A DNA stretch of 64,000 bases from Paralithodes platypus (GCA_032716605.1 CM064519.1:27601401-27665400), one strand, 5' to 3'. Shown: positions 22,860-35,424, counted from the stretch's first letter. Notes: generated from the letters alone by a model not told the origin. Program-made: numbers and translations.

Positions 22860-24332
22860 ATAAACGAATCAGTCCGTCCTCCTTGAAGCTTCGTCGGCCT
22901 GTAAAGTTTTAATTAGTATAGTCAACATTTTAATTGCAAAATAATACTGACCTGCCGATGTTTAGTTTGTAAGCACTTCAGGTTATGTTGGTCAATACAT
23001 ATTTTATACATTATATTGATTCATTTATACCAGGTTAATCGTGTATTTATCGTCAACATTGTAATATCTGCTTCCATCAATTCGTTTGTTTAGATAATCT
23101 GGTTATTACTGTTTGACACATATTGGACTATGAGAGGTAAAGATTGCCAATACCCAATTGAAAATGGGCGTTTAGTTTCTGAATTAAGTAGAAAATAGCA
23201 TAACAAAATAACACCACTAAAAATATAACTTGTCATACAAAATACTATACATCATCATGTTAAAGTGTTCAATTAACTCAATAGGTTGCTCTCAAATCTG
23301 TGTGTGTATGTTTTTATATCTTATCTACTTTTGGAATTAGGTGATTAAATAGTTAGGTGTAAATTTGTCCCACCTTTTTTCCGACTCTGACGACATGCTG
23401 TGCACGGACAGGGGGGAGGTCAAGAAGATAACATGTACAGTATAGTGCATGTTTTACGCACTTTCCAATGTTTTATAAGCAAACCTCATATGATCAGTAG
23501 CTATTGATCAATTAATTTCAAAGGTCGATAATTTACGTATTGAGAAAATGGCCCGCAAAGTTCGAGATTTGTTTTTCGAGTCCTAGTACATATTAACACG
23601 TAGCAAACTTTGAAACTGATAGGCTTTGTAAATACTGATCATAGGAGTATCATTTATATATCATGTTAACGCACACAAAAACTCTATATCAGTGCGAGAC
23701 ATTCTCTTCTATCCCGTCTCGTGTATGCACAGTGTCCGGCCAAAGTCACATAAATTGGGAACAAAATGTAATATAGCGAGCTTTCAAACTCATAGGCTCA
23801 GGAACTACTGGTCGTGGGAGGATAATTCATATACCATCATAAAGTGCATACAATAATATATAAATAGTAAGAGCAGTATCTAAGCTCCCCCCCCCCCCCC
23901 CGAAAGTTTGACTTACTGTATGTGAGTCTAGAATACTGTGAGATATTTGAGTTTATCTACTTATTACTATGATCTAACATTAAAAGTAACCAACAAATTA
24001 ATTATTCTCATGAATAACAACTGCCTCGCCCTTCTGTTGTTCCTACAATCATAAACCTCTATCACATAATATAAGGAGGAATATTATACAGTATGCTGTG
24101 TATCGTCTCTTGTGTGTGCTGTTCTACCAGGTGATTGTTATTCCTTTATTGGGTATAATTAACAGTAATGAGTGAAGGGGAGGGGAGATTATAAGGTTAG
24201 GCTATACTTCTATAACCTTTCTGGATAAGTGAAAACATGATGCATATCAATTAAGAAATATTTACATGGAATTGAATATATTGAGTATAAACACACACAC
24301 AATCATGTACACACATTTATCTATCTATCTAT

Positions 24333-24391
<59 letters not shown>

Positions 24392-25240
24392 TGCAATCAA
24401 ATACATAAAGGAGATGAAACAGTGAATCAGACTATTTGGAAAACAAATCCCTAATACTAATGATCTCATCATTGAGGTAACCATTATTAATTACATTGTT
24501 CCTATCACTACTACAGTCAACATCCTGTATCAGTGTACATTGCTATCATCATTAAACATTTCATTGAGGGACCCGTTATGGAACGAACGCCATGGCAATT
24601 TACTGCAATTTAAAACCCATTAAAGCCTGTGGAGACAAGTGCGAGTGAGCAGGAGCTCGGTAGGCTCCCGCCCGCTCTCCAGCACATCTGCCAGGGCACT
24701 GAGACTGTCAACCCCTCTCTTATTCTCTCGCTAAATATATTCAGCGCTGCCAAAGTCAAATGTTGCGCGGCATTGCTAATAATTAGCGAATATTGCCAAT
24801 GTCTGTAGTAGTGCTGCGGGTGAACCCTGTGTGCTATGAAGCTCATTTTGGTGTCATTTTGAAGCTATTTTTGTCTATTTTTTTGCTGTAAAAATTTAAT
24901 TTAATTTAGGCACTTCCTAAAACAATCAGGAGTGCCTGAATGAGCACTATTATAGCGGAAATAAGCACACAGTGTAAGGGTTAACAGTGAAAATATTACC
25001 ACCAATTTCATCATCCCACCACCATAACCAGATTATATCTCCATCAAATTTGAAATAAGAATTAGGATCGTATGCTTTTCATAGTACAAGTTCTAATTGC
25101 CCCCAATCACGCCAATAACTAGGGCCTCAAATAATCCTTCTGCGTTACTTATCCAGTCTCAGTTACAAATATCAGATACTAATCTTTTCCTAGACTATAC
25201 ACCATGGGACCTAAATCAAGTTGTATCTTGATGCAATTCT
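22860..25240. other. No recognised gene; internal duplication and (TA)n
   Basis: Mostly unique AT-rich sequence. A diverged direct duplication of about 70 bp occurs at 23607-23678 and 23780-23852 (shared AAACTNATAGGCT and GGAG-AT-ATT-ATATA blocks). (TA)n at 24333-24388. C run at 23887-23900. No coding region recognised. Confidence 0.55.
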
Positions 25241-25265
25241 CTGCCATTGCTGCCACATAGTTCCT

Positions 25266-25985
25266 ATATACAACGAAGATTCTTCCCCGCAGTGATGATC
25301 TGAGCAATGAAAACGAACTGTTGCAGCTCTTGACTCCTAGGCTGCTGCTTCATCTCTGCTATGGTCTCAGCTAACGTTTTGTAGAACAGAAACACTTAGC
25401 CCTGGTTCCCATTCCTCCTGGTATGGTGAAGACAAATGTGGTAAAGCTGTCCTGTTGAATCTGTAGGATTCTTTTACCCTGACCTTTTCATGCTCGGTCC
25501 TCTTGTCAGAGCTCATTGTAGCGATTGGTTATTGGGTTGAATATTCTAGTCAAAGAATATGCGCTGTTCTCTTGTTCAGAAGTCTCTTGCACAGATGTCA
25601 ACCTGTATTTCATGTGATGTATTGTCGACATGTAGGATACTGCAATAGCACACCATTTAAGAGGGATGCTTGTTGATTCGGATGTCTCGTCATGCATGAC
25701 ACGCCTTCCTCAGCATTTTGCTGCTAAGTCTCTCATTTGATCGTGCCTGATGCTGATGAATCCTACCTTCTTCATATTATCATGGTGTGGCCTTCATCGC
25801 TGTCAGCTCCACATAAGCATCAGCTAGACAGACCTTCAGTCGGCCAACTGTACCTCAGTGCAATGGCATCAATATATTTTTGTTTGTTGAATGTTGAGGT
25901 TGAAGCCTTTTGCCTCGATTGATAATGTTGTCAACCAATTAGAAGCACCGTTTCTTGTGCTGTCTGGATACATCTTGGTAGACTC
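25266..25985 (-). pseudogene. Fossil C-terminal domain of an invertebrate retroelement-type ORF
   Basis: Read on the minus strand across stops and frameshifts, this gives, in order: NGASNWLTTLSIEAKGFNLN, AIALRYSWPTEGL, CLCGAD with a following GHTM, KKVGFISIRHDQMRDLAAK, a degraded EVCHD-like stretch, RIFNPITNRYN, DSFTTFVFTIPGGMG, and a final QFVFIAQII block. From memory this order (LRYGW, CxCG, HALSC, KGGF-x-IRHN-RDLTA, EVCHD, FNP-x-x-RY, FTPLVF-x-GGMG) is a conserved module found in many coral, sponge and arthropod reverse-transcriptase-type mobile ORFs. I cannot name the clade with confidence. The copy is dead. Confidence 0.65.
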
Positions 25986-26101
25986 GGTGAAACTGTTATA
26001 TCAGTTGTACCAAATCGTTCTTTCTGTGGATTATGCCTCTCATATGTGATAGTATGACCATGACGTTTTGATATAAGTCAAGGCTAGGGTGAGATCAATG
26101 C

Positions 26102-26470
26102 AAAAATAGTTAAGGAAACCCACACAATAATAAAAGAGTTATTGACAAACATTGTTAACATATTTGTTCAAGGGGTATTTCCAAAGAACTTATAGATGGT
26201 AAAGTTATATTCTTAAGGGAAGAGATAAAAAATATATGTACAATGGACAGACCAATGTCTTTACTATCAGTATTTTCAAAAAGTATTAGAAGGAATACCG
26301 TACAATAGATTATTGCCAGTAATATATATGCATGATATATTATTGCCAGTAATACATATGCATGATATATTATTGCCAGTAATACATATGCATGATATAT
26401 TATTGCCAGTAATACATATGCATGATATATTGAATAAATGTCAATTTGATGTCAGAACTGTCTATGATTT
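26102..26470 (+). pseudogene. Fossil LINE reverse transcriptase interrupted by a 30-bp tandem repeat
   Basis: Plus-strand pieces read KIVKETHTIIKELLTNIVN, VFPKNL, MDRPMSLLSVFSKSI and YNRLL-like, then after the repeat ILNKCQFDVRT. These correspond to the fingers region of LINE reverse transcriptases (P-NLK-A-V-P, NYRPISLLSVFSKI-ER-IYNRL, I-K-QFGFR). Several stops and shifts are present. The repeat at 26311-26430 lies inside the coding order and keeps the frame because its unit is 30 bp. Confidence 0.65.
26311..26430. repeat. Four tandem copies of a 30-bp unit inside a reverse transcriptase fossil
   Basis: The unit reads TATTGCCAGTAATACATATG then CATGATATAT. The first copy differs by one base (ATATAT for ACATAT). 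It translates as a repeated LPVIHMHDIL, matching the linker expected after YNRL in the surrounding reverse transcriptase. Confidence 0.95.
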
Positions 26471-26816
26471 TTTTTTTAGCATTAACAACACTGGTGAAAA
26501 GTAATAAGTGATGCATTAATTGGAGGGCATGTAGTTTTGGGAGTATTTTGGACTTTGATATATATATATATAATGTATATATTATTATATATAAACAGTT
26601 GGTATAATATAATTGTAATTGTATACCACTACTACCACCACAGACACCATAATGCCATCATCACCACCCCCATTACTACTCCACCACCATCATCTACCTA
26701 ATGTAACCCTCATTTGTATTGACCCTCCCTGGTGTTCCCCAGAGTCACATTATCCCTTACAGCCTACTTCTGCCCACTATTCCTCTCCAGTGTTACCAAT
26801 TTACCTACTTTTCCGC
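26471..26816. other. No recognised feature
   Basis: Contains short (TA)n near 26560-26575 and an ACC-rich stretch. Nothing else recognised. Confidence 0.5.
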
Positions 26817-27208
26817 TTAAGGGGGCTCGCCTCACTTTTTGTTCTCTTTCTCTCCCTCTCTCTTTGTTTTTTTTTTATCCATTCGGCCCCATTCAGCCTA
26901 CTGTTTTAAGACTCTTACCCCCATCCAGGTGTCATTATTTTCCTGGCGAGCGGTAGCGAGCCAGCATATATATATATTTTTGTTTTACAGCAAGCTAAAT
27001 TTGTAAATTTTTCGATAGAAAAATGTCTCCGGCGAAGCCGGATTTCTCCATATAATGCTGGCTCGCTATCGCTCGCCAGGAAGAAATCGACACCTGGATG
27101 GGGATAAACGTCTTAAAACAGTTGGCTGAATGGGGCCGAATGGGTACAAGCCAGGGAAAGAGAGAAAAGGAGAGAAAGCTAAAACAAAACTGGTGACCCC
27201 CCCCTTAA
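26817..27208. mobile_element. TTAA-ended foldback MITE, family A, copy 2
   Basis: Ends are TTAAGGGGGCTCGCC and, on the other strand, TTAAGGGGGGGG followed by TCACC. Two arms of about 170 bp fold back on each other: both carry ATTCGGCCCCATTCAGCC, CTGTTTTAAGAC, ATCCAGGTGTC and CCTGGCGAGCG-TAGCGAGCC. The core stem-loop CCGGCGAAGCCGG (27029-27041) and the TCGATAGAAAAA motif lie in inverted orientation relative to copy 3. Confidence 0.85.
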
Positions 27209-27575
27209 TCTAGAGGTGTGTACTTCGATCTAGAGGTGAGTTGTTACATCTAGCGGCATGAAGGCTACGGTATCCTGGAGATTTGAGCCATTTTAGAGTG
27301 ATGTTCTAGAGATTAGGGCATTATGCTAAAGATGTTTGGCTTTTATTTACTATCTAGCGGACTCGATGTGGTAACCCCGCTCCTCTCTCACACACACACA
27401 CACACACACACCATCAGCAGCCCACACACCAGTGGCACGAACCTATATACACTCAAAACACCCAGTATTTAACTATTGTCTTTATGATTTATCTTTCTGT
27501 TCTTTTACATATCTGTTGTTTTGTTGTTATACTTTCCCTTCCCTTCACCTCCTCCTCTTCCCCCCCATTATATAG

Positions 27576-27924
27576 TTAAGGGGGGTCACCTGCTTTTGAC
27601 TCTTTCTTGATTGTATCCATTCGGCCTCATTCAGCCTACTATTTTAAGGTATTTATTCCAATCCAGGTGTCAATTTTATCCTGGCGAGCGATAGCGAGCC
27701 AGCATTTTATGAAGAAATCCGGCTTCGCCGGAGCAATGTTTCTATCGAAAAATTTACAAATTTAGCCAGCTGTCTAGCTTATTATCCAAAATATGGTAGT
27801 TCGATATCGCTCACCAGGTATAAATCGACACCTGGATGGGGGTTAACGTCTTAAAACAGTAAGCTAAATGGGTCTGAATGTATACAACCCAGAGAAAGAA
27901 AAACAGCAGGTGACCCTCCTCTAA
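27576..27924. mobile_element. TTAA-ended foldback MITE, family A, copy 3
   Basis: Left end TTAAGGGGGGTCACCTGC; right end on the other strand is degraded but keeps GGTCACCTGCTG. The arms fold back as in copy 2. The core reads CCGGCTTCGCCGG (27719-27731) followed by TTTCTATCGAAAAATTTACA. Only about 370 bases separate it from copy 2; a (CA)n run (27387-27411) lies between. Confidence 0.8.
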
Positions 27925-27964
27925 ACAAAGCTCATATCATACACTCGTCCCTCTTTATCATCCT

Positions 27965-28452
27965 GTTCATGTTTTCCGCCCCTTGTTAATCACTTATGTT
28001 CATGTTTTCCGCTCCTTGTTAATCACTTATGTTCATGTTTTCCGCCCCTTGTTAATCACTTATGTTCATGTTTTCCGCCCCTTGTTAATCACTTATGTTC
28101 ATGTTTTCCGCCCCTTGTTAATCACTTATGTTCATGTTTTTCCGCCCTTTGTTAATCACTTATGTTCATGTTTTCCGCCCCTTGTTAATCACTTATGTTC
28201 ATGTTTTCCGCCCCTTGTTAATCACTTATGTTCATGTTTTCCGCCCCTTGTTAATCACTTATGTTCATGTTTTCCGCTCCTTGTTAATCACTTATGTCCG
28301 CCCCTTGTTAATCACTTATGTTCATGTTTTCCGCCCCTTGTTAATCACTTATGTTCATGTTTTCCGCCCCTTGTTAATCACTTATGTTCATGTTTTCCGC
28401 CCCTTGTTAATCACTTATGTTCATGTTTTCCGCCCCTTGTTAATCACTTATG
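27965..28452. repeat. Minisatellite, 33-bp unit (about 15 copies)
   Basis: The unit reads TTCATGTTTTCCGCCCC then TTGTTAATCACTTATG. Because 33 is a multiple of three, long open frames run through the array; these are not genes. One unit near 28290 lacks 12 bases. Confidence 0.97.
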
Positions 28453-28964
28453 CAGACATTTTCTCCTTCTCCTCATTATGTCATCGTACCGAGACGCGTT
28501 GCACAGTTAGCCAGATAATTATATAATGCCCAAGTGTTAAGGATAATTGCTCCTCTTAGCATAATGACACCTTTCCTCCTGTCATCAGCTGATCTTTGTC
28601 TCATAGAAAGACCTGTGGAACCCAGTGTGTTAATTGAAATTTCATTCTTCTATGATTCCTTAGAAGAACATTATAAAAGGAAGACATCGTTTGAACTTTA
28701 AGTAAATGGCTCTCTCTTATTCAAAGGTTTAATTGAAAATTCATGTATATTTATATGTATATACTCAGGCCCAATCCCCACTTTTGGTTTTCTTTTTCTT
28801 GTTTTAATTCATACTCAACACAAGCATACATAATGTACAGTACCTACAGTATGTCTGTGGATATTTTCAATTACTGTGTTTTAGTTTGCAACATCTTGCA
28901 GATATCCGTACGCTACAGAGTGAGTCAAATATAATGCCAACTGTAACATGTATATGGTCCAACG
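28453..28964. other. No recognised feature
   Basis: AT-rich sequence with no supported gene. Confidence 0.5.
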
Positions 28965-28966
28965 TA

Positions 28967-29163
28967 CAGTTTACCGCACATATTCTGTTCCTCAATATCC
29001 AAGTACGTTAGTAATTTGGCAGCTCTGCACCCACCTCCCCAAACCCCCTCCCTCACTCCATCACCTGAAAGGTAGAGAGGAGAGACTGTTGGGAGGTGGG
29101 TGCGGCGCAGCCAAATTACGAATATACTGGGATATTGAGGAATGGAATATGTGTGATAAACTG
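28967..29163. mobile_element. 197-bp TA-flanked foldback MITE (Tc1/mariner-like)
   Basis: TA dinucleotides flank both ends (28965-28966 and 29164-29165). The ends are CAGTTTACCGCACATATTC and, on the other strand, CAGTTTATCACACATATTC. The inverted arms extend about 80 bp with high similarity and share CTCAATATCC, TAATTTGGC and GCACCCACCTCCC, leaving a loop of about 45 bases. TA duplication with CAG-starting ends fits Tc1/mariner-type MITEs. Confidence 0.75.
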
Positions 29164-29165
29164 TA

Positions 29166-31051
29166 TGTCTTCTCATCCGCTTCCATTGCTCATCTTACAA
29201 TTAGCCATATTCCGATTACACCTAACGCCATTTGGATCCCACCTGTAGTAAGTAATAATGTACAAACAACGATATTTTGAAACTTACGATTTGTGTTTAA
29301 TAATAATATGTTATCAATGTTTGTTTAAGTACCTCTAAACAATTTTACAACTCCCCCCCCCCCCCCTCCACATCCGCAGAACGTGTTTTATTTTATAAAT
29401 AAGAATTCTACATACTGAAAAACATAAATTTAAAGAGGACCTGTCAAAGACAATTAATTTACTAGTTCAGCCCAAGCCGAGTAAATTATTTGATGAAAAC
29501 CACAATATATGTGAGAAACGTTTGAACGTCCTTGAGCGTTAATGTTGGTGTAGCCGCCGGTGAGCCCAGTGTCCCAGACCTTTCAGTGTAACACACCAAA
29601 TGGTTCCCAAGAGGCGCCTGACAATGGTTACCCAAGACACCACAATACCCTACACTACAACATTATAGGGCTCTAGTTGCAACCTCATTCAAGCCGATGA
29701 ACTCCTTGTTTTAAGACTGTCATCCGTAATTTCAACTTTCATTATTCTTTGTTGAATATCAGATTTATGAACAGACGTAATAGTAAAACATATTAAATTA
29801 AATGCTCTTGACCAGGAGAGAATATAACTGCAGCATCATCACCGATTCTAAATATGTCTGTAATCTCCCGTTTCCTTCTGCCCCCATACCCTTTTATCCC
29901 ATGTTTGTAATATTTCTCACCTCCTTTACCTCCTTAACCAGACGCCTGTAGAGTGGATAATGTGTGTATGAATATATGCGAAGGAGCACGTTTTCTTTAT
30001 ACCGGATATATGTAGTAATGACAAAGCTTTAAAATATGCTCCTCACTGAATGCCTCTTTTTCTCTAGTTGTTTGCACAATAACCAATATTTTTTGGTATA
30101 TAAATAATCGGTCATAATCTATGATAGGTACTGGTGAGCAATATTATGCACATACAGATGTCAAATTTTCTGTTTTTACGGAACCGTAGAAGCTATTATA
30201 AGTCAATAATCTTGACTGAGCAAAGATGCACCACCTCCATGCAAGGTAAATATACGTGCTCTATGCCTAACATATCAGAAAACTTTGCGGTGTTAGGACA
30301 ATATTCATTCTTAGTTATGAAATGGAAGATGCGATCAATGACAATGAACACTTTAATGTCAAACCTTTTCATTGCTATATACCTGTACTTGTTTGGTCTT
30401 GGTGCCAGAGTCATGCTTGATTAAAACAAGGTGTGGCCTTAAGATCGGCTTTCTATCGTGGGATAAACTTTTAACTAAGAAGGAAAGGACAGGTTCAGAT
30501 AATAAAAGAATAGTAGTTCCCCTTTCACCCTCTAGGTTAGTTAGTTAAGTTAGTTAGTTAAAATGGGACATTAGAGGCTATCGACCCATAAGAATCATTA
30601 AGCCTATCTTAAAGTCTGATAGAACTACGTAAGACCAGAATCCCTGAGACCCCCATATTTATACCCCCAGGTATACAGTACTGGGAATATACACCCGGAG
30701 GGTGTCCTGCTCGAGAACCCCAGACATCTTCCTAAAAATCGATCAGGACTGGAGCCTCTGTATAAGAACCCCAGTCCCTTGTGTGCCCTCTAAAGTTAAA
30801 TTAAAGTAGCTGGGGATAGTCAGGTTGGGGAGGTGAGAGGTCGCTGTGAATTAGAGAGAAGTAAAGGAGGAAAGCAAGAACAAAGTAGAAGAGTAAAAGG
30901 TGGAGGCTTTCCGCCCATTAGGCTATATTATTCCTACTGCAACCGTGCTCTTTTTCTCCACATCTCCATTCACATTCGTCTCTCTTGACAAACACATTTT
31001 CCTCCATTCAGGTGCCTGTGCCTCACCCATCTTCATTAATCTTCTCTCTCG

Positions 31052-31127
<76 letters not shown>

Positions 31128-32061
31128 TTCCTTTTACTGGCATATTCTTTCTCTCAATCTTTGCTTTCCTTTACTCTCAACCAAATGTCTTTCCTTCCCG
31201 TTTTATTTGTTTTCCTTCATTCACTGTTTCGGTATTTCACTGGTTCCCTTTCTCCCTCGTGTCCCTTTCTCCCTATTCCTTGTTATCTTAATTTCTGTTT
31301 TCCTGTTTCCTTCATTATTCCATAAGCCTATTATTTTCCTTCCTAATCTGTTATCTTCTCTCCTTTCTGTTTCTTAGCTTTCGCTTTTCAGTGTACCCCT
31401 AGCCGGTTTCCTTCACTAATTCCTTGTTTACCCATCTTGCTGTGCTCTCTCCCCCAAACTCAATCATCAATACCTTAAATGTTTCCCGATTGTCAACTTT
31501 CCCCCAAATCATCAATGTATATATTCTATAGTTTCAAATACCTAGTGTACATTTTCGGATTTGTACATGCGACCATTCATCTTTGGTAACAGAATTATAT
31601 TGATCCAAGCTTTCACGAATTATTTGATATTTTGTTTTGTATTGGAGCGTAATTAGTGTGGTCAAAATCGGTAATAGAAGTTTAATTTAAATTATCATGG
31701 AGTGACATCTTTCTATTTTATACTGAGGAAACCTGACTTAGTATGTATTCCCGAAGAATTCAATAAATTAGTTATAGTACATGTGTGACACAAGCCACTT
31801 GGGGTTGAACCCTGTTGGAATGAAACAATTATCTCAGGAGTCTAAGGTTGTCTAACCAGATGACCCTGGGGCAGAATTTGGCTGTCAGATTGCAACAACT
31901 CATTTATAGACAGTTTAGTGTGGTTGGTTACACGTTTGCCTGTTGATCACTGAGACCAATGCTCAACCCCATGTGGGTTGTGTGGAATTTATATCGAGCT
32001 GCATATCTTGATTTCAGGATTATAATTAATATGTTCGAATCTTATCTTTTAAACCAATGTC
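29166..32061. other. No recognised gene; (CT)n(TA)n microsatellite
   Basis: A C run at 29352-29365 and (CT)n(TA)n at 31041-31125 are present. A pair of overlapping frames on opposite strands near 30134-30424 shows no recognisable motif. The stretch 30640-30800 looks like moderately structured repeat DNA, but I cannot assign it. Confidence 0.5.
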
Positions 32062-32073
32062 ATACTCATTGCA
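32062..32073. repeat. Target-site duplication, left (RTE)
   Basis: ATACTCATTGCA, identical to 36795-36806. It defines the insertion of the RTE-type element between the two. Confidence 0.85.
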
Positions 32074-32161
32074 GTACGTGTGGAGAGTGAGCAGAGCGAG
32101 TTCTTTGACCTGAATGTTGGTTTGAAACAGGGGTGTGTGATGTCCCCGTGGTTGTTTACTA
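32074..32161 (+). pseudogene. RTE reverse transcriptase, left piece
   Basis: Translates as VRVESEQSEFFDLNVGLKQG then CVMSPWLFTI, the conserved RT block (GLKQGC-x-SP-LF) just before the catalytic FADD block. The frame breaks off at the insertion of the Jockey-like LINE and resumes at about 35952. About 25-30 codons normally found between LF and FADD are not seen, so the insertion probably caused a small deletion (inference). Confidence 0.85.
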
Positions 32162-32431
32162 TAGGGGTAGGCAGCCCCGCCCAGGGAAGTACTACCGCCA
32201 AGGTTTCGGGAGACTCAGGGAATAGCCTGAATTCCATTTTCTCTCCCAGGCCTTGGTAGCTGGATACACATCTTTCTGCCTCACACATCAGGGGTATCAG
32301 GAAAACCCTCTTTATATAACATACACATCCAACTTCACGACATTGCCCTACATCGCTATCCTCTATCCATAAAACACTACTCTTCCCACTACATATCATA
32401 CATGTAACACCATACACCTTACCCAATAAAT

Positions 32432-35424
32432 ATGGCGGTACAATTGTTAAGAGCAAACCTGGTGGTCCCTCGGATATCTACCCCCGGCAGGGTTGGGTCA
32501 TTGACACAGGGCCCTCCCGGTCGTCATCATGCGACTGTGTCAAGAGCATTGCAACGTCCCAAAGCTGCTCGTCGGTGCAGCTTTTTCTTTAGCAATATAT
32601 GGGGACTTCACTCTAACATCAATTCTGTACACCAATTTCTTCAAGCAGAATCCCCTACTCTCCTTTTTTTGACAGAGACTCAAGTAACATCCACATCTGA
32701 CACGTCTAGATTTAATTTTCCAGGTTATCAACTGCTCCAAAATTTCAGACCTAAAGGAGGTGTATGTTGCTTCGCAAAATCTGAAATTGCCCTGGAGGAG
32801 GTTACTAGTTTCAATTGTCCCTATTTTGATTATTCTATATACAAATTAATTTCTGCTGGTAAATTTAAATACATATGTTGCATCTACCGTTCCCCAAATA
32901 CTCCTCCAGAGCAAAGTCTTTTTGATTCTCTGTCCTCACAACTCAGTGTCCTCAACTTAAATGCTTCTTCTGAAATCACTGTGTTGGGTGATTTTAATGT
33001 CCATAATGTTGAATGGCTCACTCATTCAGCCAGGACTGATGATGCTGGTCTTGAATGTGAGCTATTTTCAGACTCATTTAATCTCACTCAACTAGTCAAC
33101 CAACCCACCCGTGTACCAGATAATCCTAATCATAATTCCCACCTACTGGACTTATTTTTAACAACCAATTCAGAAAATTATGATGTTACAGTGAGGTCCT
33201 CGCTTGGATCTTCTGATCACTGTCTGATACAGGCCACCTGTCTATCACCTACCACACCTTTCCACTCTGAACCTGTTTTGGTGACTAAATGGCATTACGA
33301 TAGGGCAGACTGGGAGGGTCTTCAAGGTTTCTTTATTGATATTCCCTGGACCTCTTTCTTTTCTAATGATGCACACTCCACCTTGAGCCACATACAAGAT
33401 TTTGTAAAAATTGGAATGGAAACTTTTATTCCTCATCAAAAGTACATTAACAGATCTAATTCACCTAAATGGTTTGACCATAATTGTGCTAGAGTAACTG
33501 AACAAAAAGCAATAGCCTACAATGCATACACAAGATCAAAAACACATGAAGCCTTTAATTACTTTAGAAACATTAGAAATCATGCCAAAACTGTATTAAA
33601 CCTAACTAAATCAAACTTTCTCCACAAGCAGGCAAATAAACTTCTAAATAGTCCAAATGATAACAAAATATTTTGGTCTACTCTTAACTCATTCAAATCC
33701 AACTTCACAACTGCTTCATCCATTCCACCATTAAAATCTCCGACTGTCAATCTTGTAAGTGACCCACGAGGTAAAGCTAACCTTCTTGCGGATATTTTCT
33801 CCACCAACTCAACCTTAGATGAAATAAATCAAGATGTCCCTGTACTTAATTTTAATTCGCCTGAAATTCCCTCACTTAAGATCCACACCAGACATGTCAA
33901 AACCATTTTGCAGAATCTCTCAGTAGATAAGGCTCCTGGTCCAGATGAAATTCCTCCAATAGTACTTAAGAATTGCTCCTTGGTGCTCGCTCCTGTATTG
34001 GCAAAATTTTCCGTCTATGTACTCATACCTCATGCTTCCCAGTACCCTGGAAAGAAGCAAACATCCATCCAGTTCCTAAAAAAGGTGCCTCTTCAGATCC
34101 ATCAAACTACAGACCAATAGCTATAACTTCCACTCTTGGTAAAGTCTTTGAAATTATATTAAATAATCACATAATTAAGCATCTTGAGAATAATAAATTA
34201 ATCAGTGATAGGCAATATGGTTTTAGACGATGTCGATCAACTGCAGACATTCTTTGCCTTCTTACGCATCAAATCAACCAAGCTACAGACCAACATGGTG
34301 AAACACATACAATAGCACTGGATATATCAAAGGCATTTGATAGAGTCTGGCATCAATCCTTATTGTCGAAGATGTCACACTACGGCCTTGCATCATTAGT
34401 TCCACTAATTTCTTCTTATCTTCATAACAGAAAAATATGTGTAATGGTAGATGGCCTTTATTCTCAATTTCACTCAATAAATGCTGGTGTTCCCCAGGGA
34501 TCAGTTTTGGCCCCAACTCTGTTCCTCATTCATATCAATGATCTCATATCTACCACTCATAATCCAATACATTCCTACGCAGATGACTCAACACTCCACA
34601 GTTCCTTCACATTTACCAATTCTTTCACCCAACCCGATCTTATAAATTCAAAAATAAGCACTGCAATTTCTCTGAACCAGGACCTTTCTAGAATTGAAGA
34701 ATGGGGACAAAAGAATCTAGTTTCCTTTAATGCACAGAAAACCAAGTACATTCAATTTTCTAACCGACAGAATCTCACTGACTCCCATATATTTTTTAAT
34801 GATGTAAATATTCCCACTTCCCCTAGTATTGACATTCTCGGTGTAACATTAACTACTAACTTGAGCTGGACACATTATGTTAGAAGCATTGCTAAGAATG
34901 CTTCTAAAAAACTGGGACTCCTGTACAGAGTTCGAGAATTCTTCACTGACGAGCAGTTGGCCGTAATATATATAAGTCATGTGCGTTCTTAGATGGATTA
35001 CTGTTCACCTCTGTGGAGTGGAAGTGGCGTGGTTGCATTGAGGCAGTTGGACAAAATTCAAAATAAAGCTATTAGATTAATCAATAACCCTGCAATTACA
35101 CAGGACCTTCCTACATTGTCCATACGAAGAAGCGTTGCATCCCTTGCATTATTCTACAGATATTTTCACAGCAATTGTTCCGAGGAACTTGCTTCAATTG
35201 TGCCGCCTCTCCACATCTTTCCCCGTAGAACTAGGGCAGCTGAGAGCGCCCATGAATTTACACTCTCCTCCACAATGCAGAACTTCTGCTTATCAAAATT
35301 AATTTATCCCTAGAACTACTACTCTTTGGAATTCACTTCCCTCGAATTGCTTTCCACAAACTTACAATCTACAAATGTTTAAATCCAGTTGTTACACACA
35401 TTTTATGAATGGAGGATGCCTTTA
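32432..35424 (+). pseudogene. Jockey-like pol: endonuclease plus reverse transcriptase, broken
   Basis: ATG at 32432 in the context AATATGG. The AP-like endonuclease covers about residues 55-270, with FLTETQ, CCIYRSPN, VLGDFNVHNVEW and SSDHCLI. The reverse transcriptase follows with DKAPGPDEIP, NYRPIAITSTLGK, ALDISKAFDRVWH, NAGVPQGSVLAPTLF and the catalytic SYADDSTLH. Defects: a frameshift near 34005 (AAAATTTT), an in-frame TAG at 34990-34992 where the other copy has CAG, and a frameshift near 35270. Normal end at TAG 35422-35424 (MNGGCL). No separate ORF1 is visible. The clade within the Jockey/I group is not settled. Confidence 0.9.

Noticed and set aside
24608..24985. Third TTAA element (CCCATTAAAG ... 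GTAAGGGTTAA)
   Set aside because: Only the right side has a clean GGGTTAA; the left lacks TTAA next to CCC and the ends match poorly.
27983..28526. 175-aa and 132-aa frames
   Set aside because: The 33-bp unit is a multiple of three, so the frame stays open by arithmetic; no start context, motif or conservation signal.
30134..30424. Overlapping frames on both strands (96 and 72 aa)
   Set aside because: No recognisable domain and no preferred strand; not enough to call a gene.
31917..31985. tRNA-like stretch
   Set aside because: A-box and B-box matches are too weak and spacing is poor; no second copy seen.
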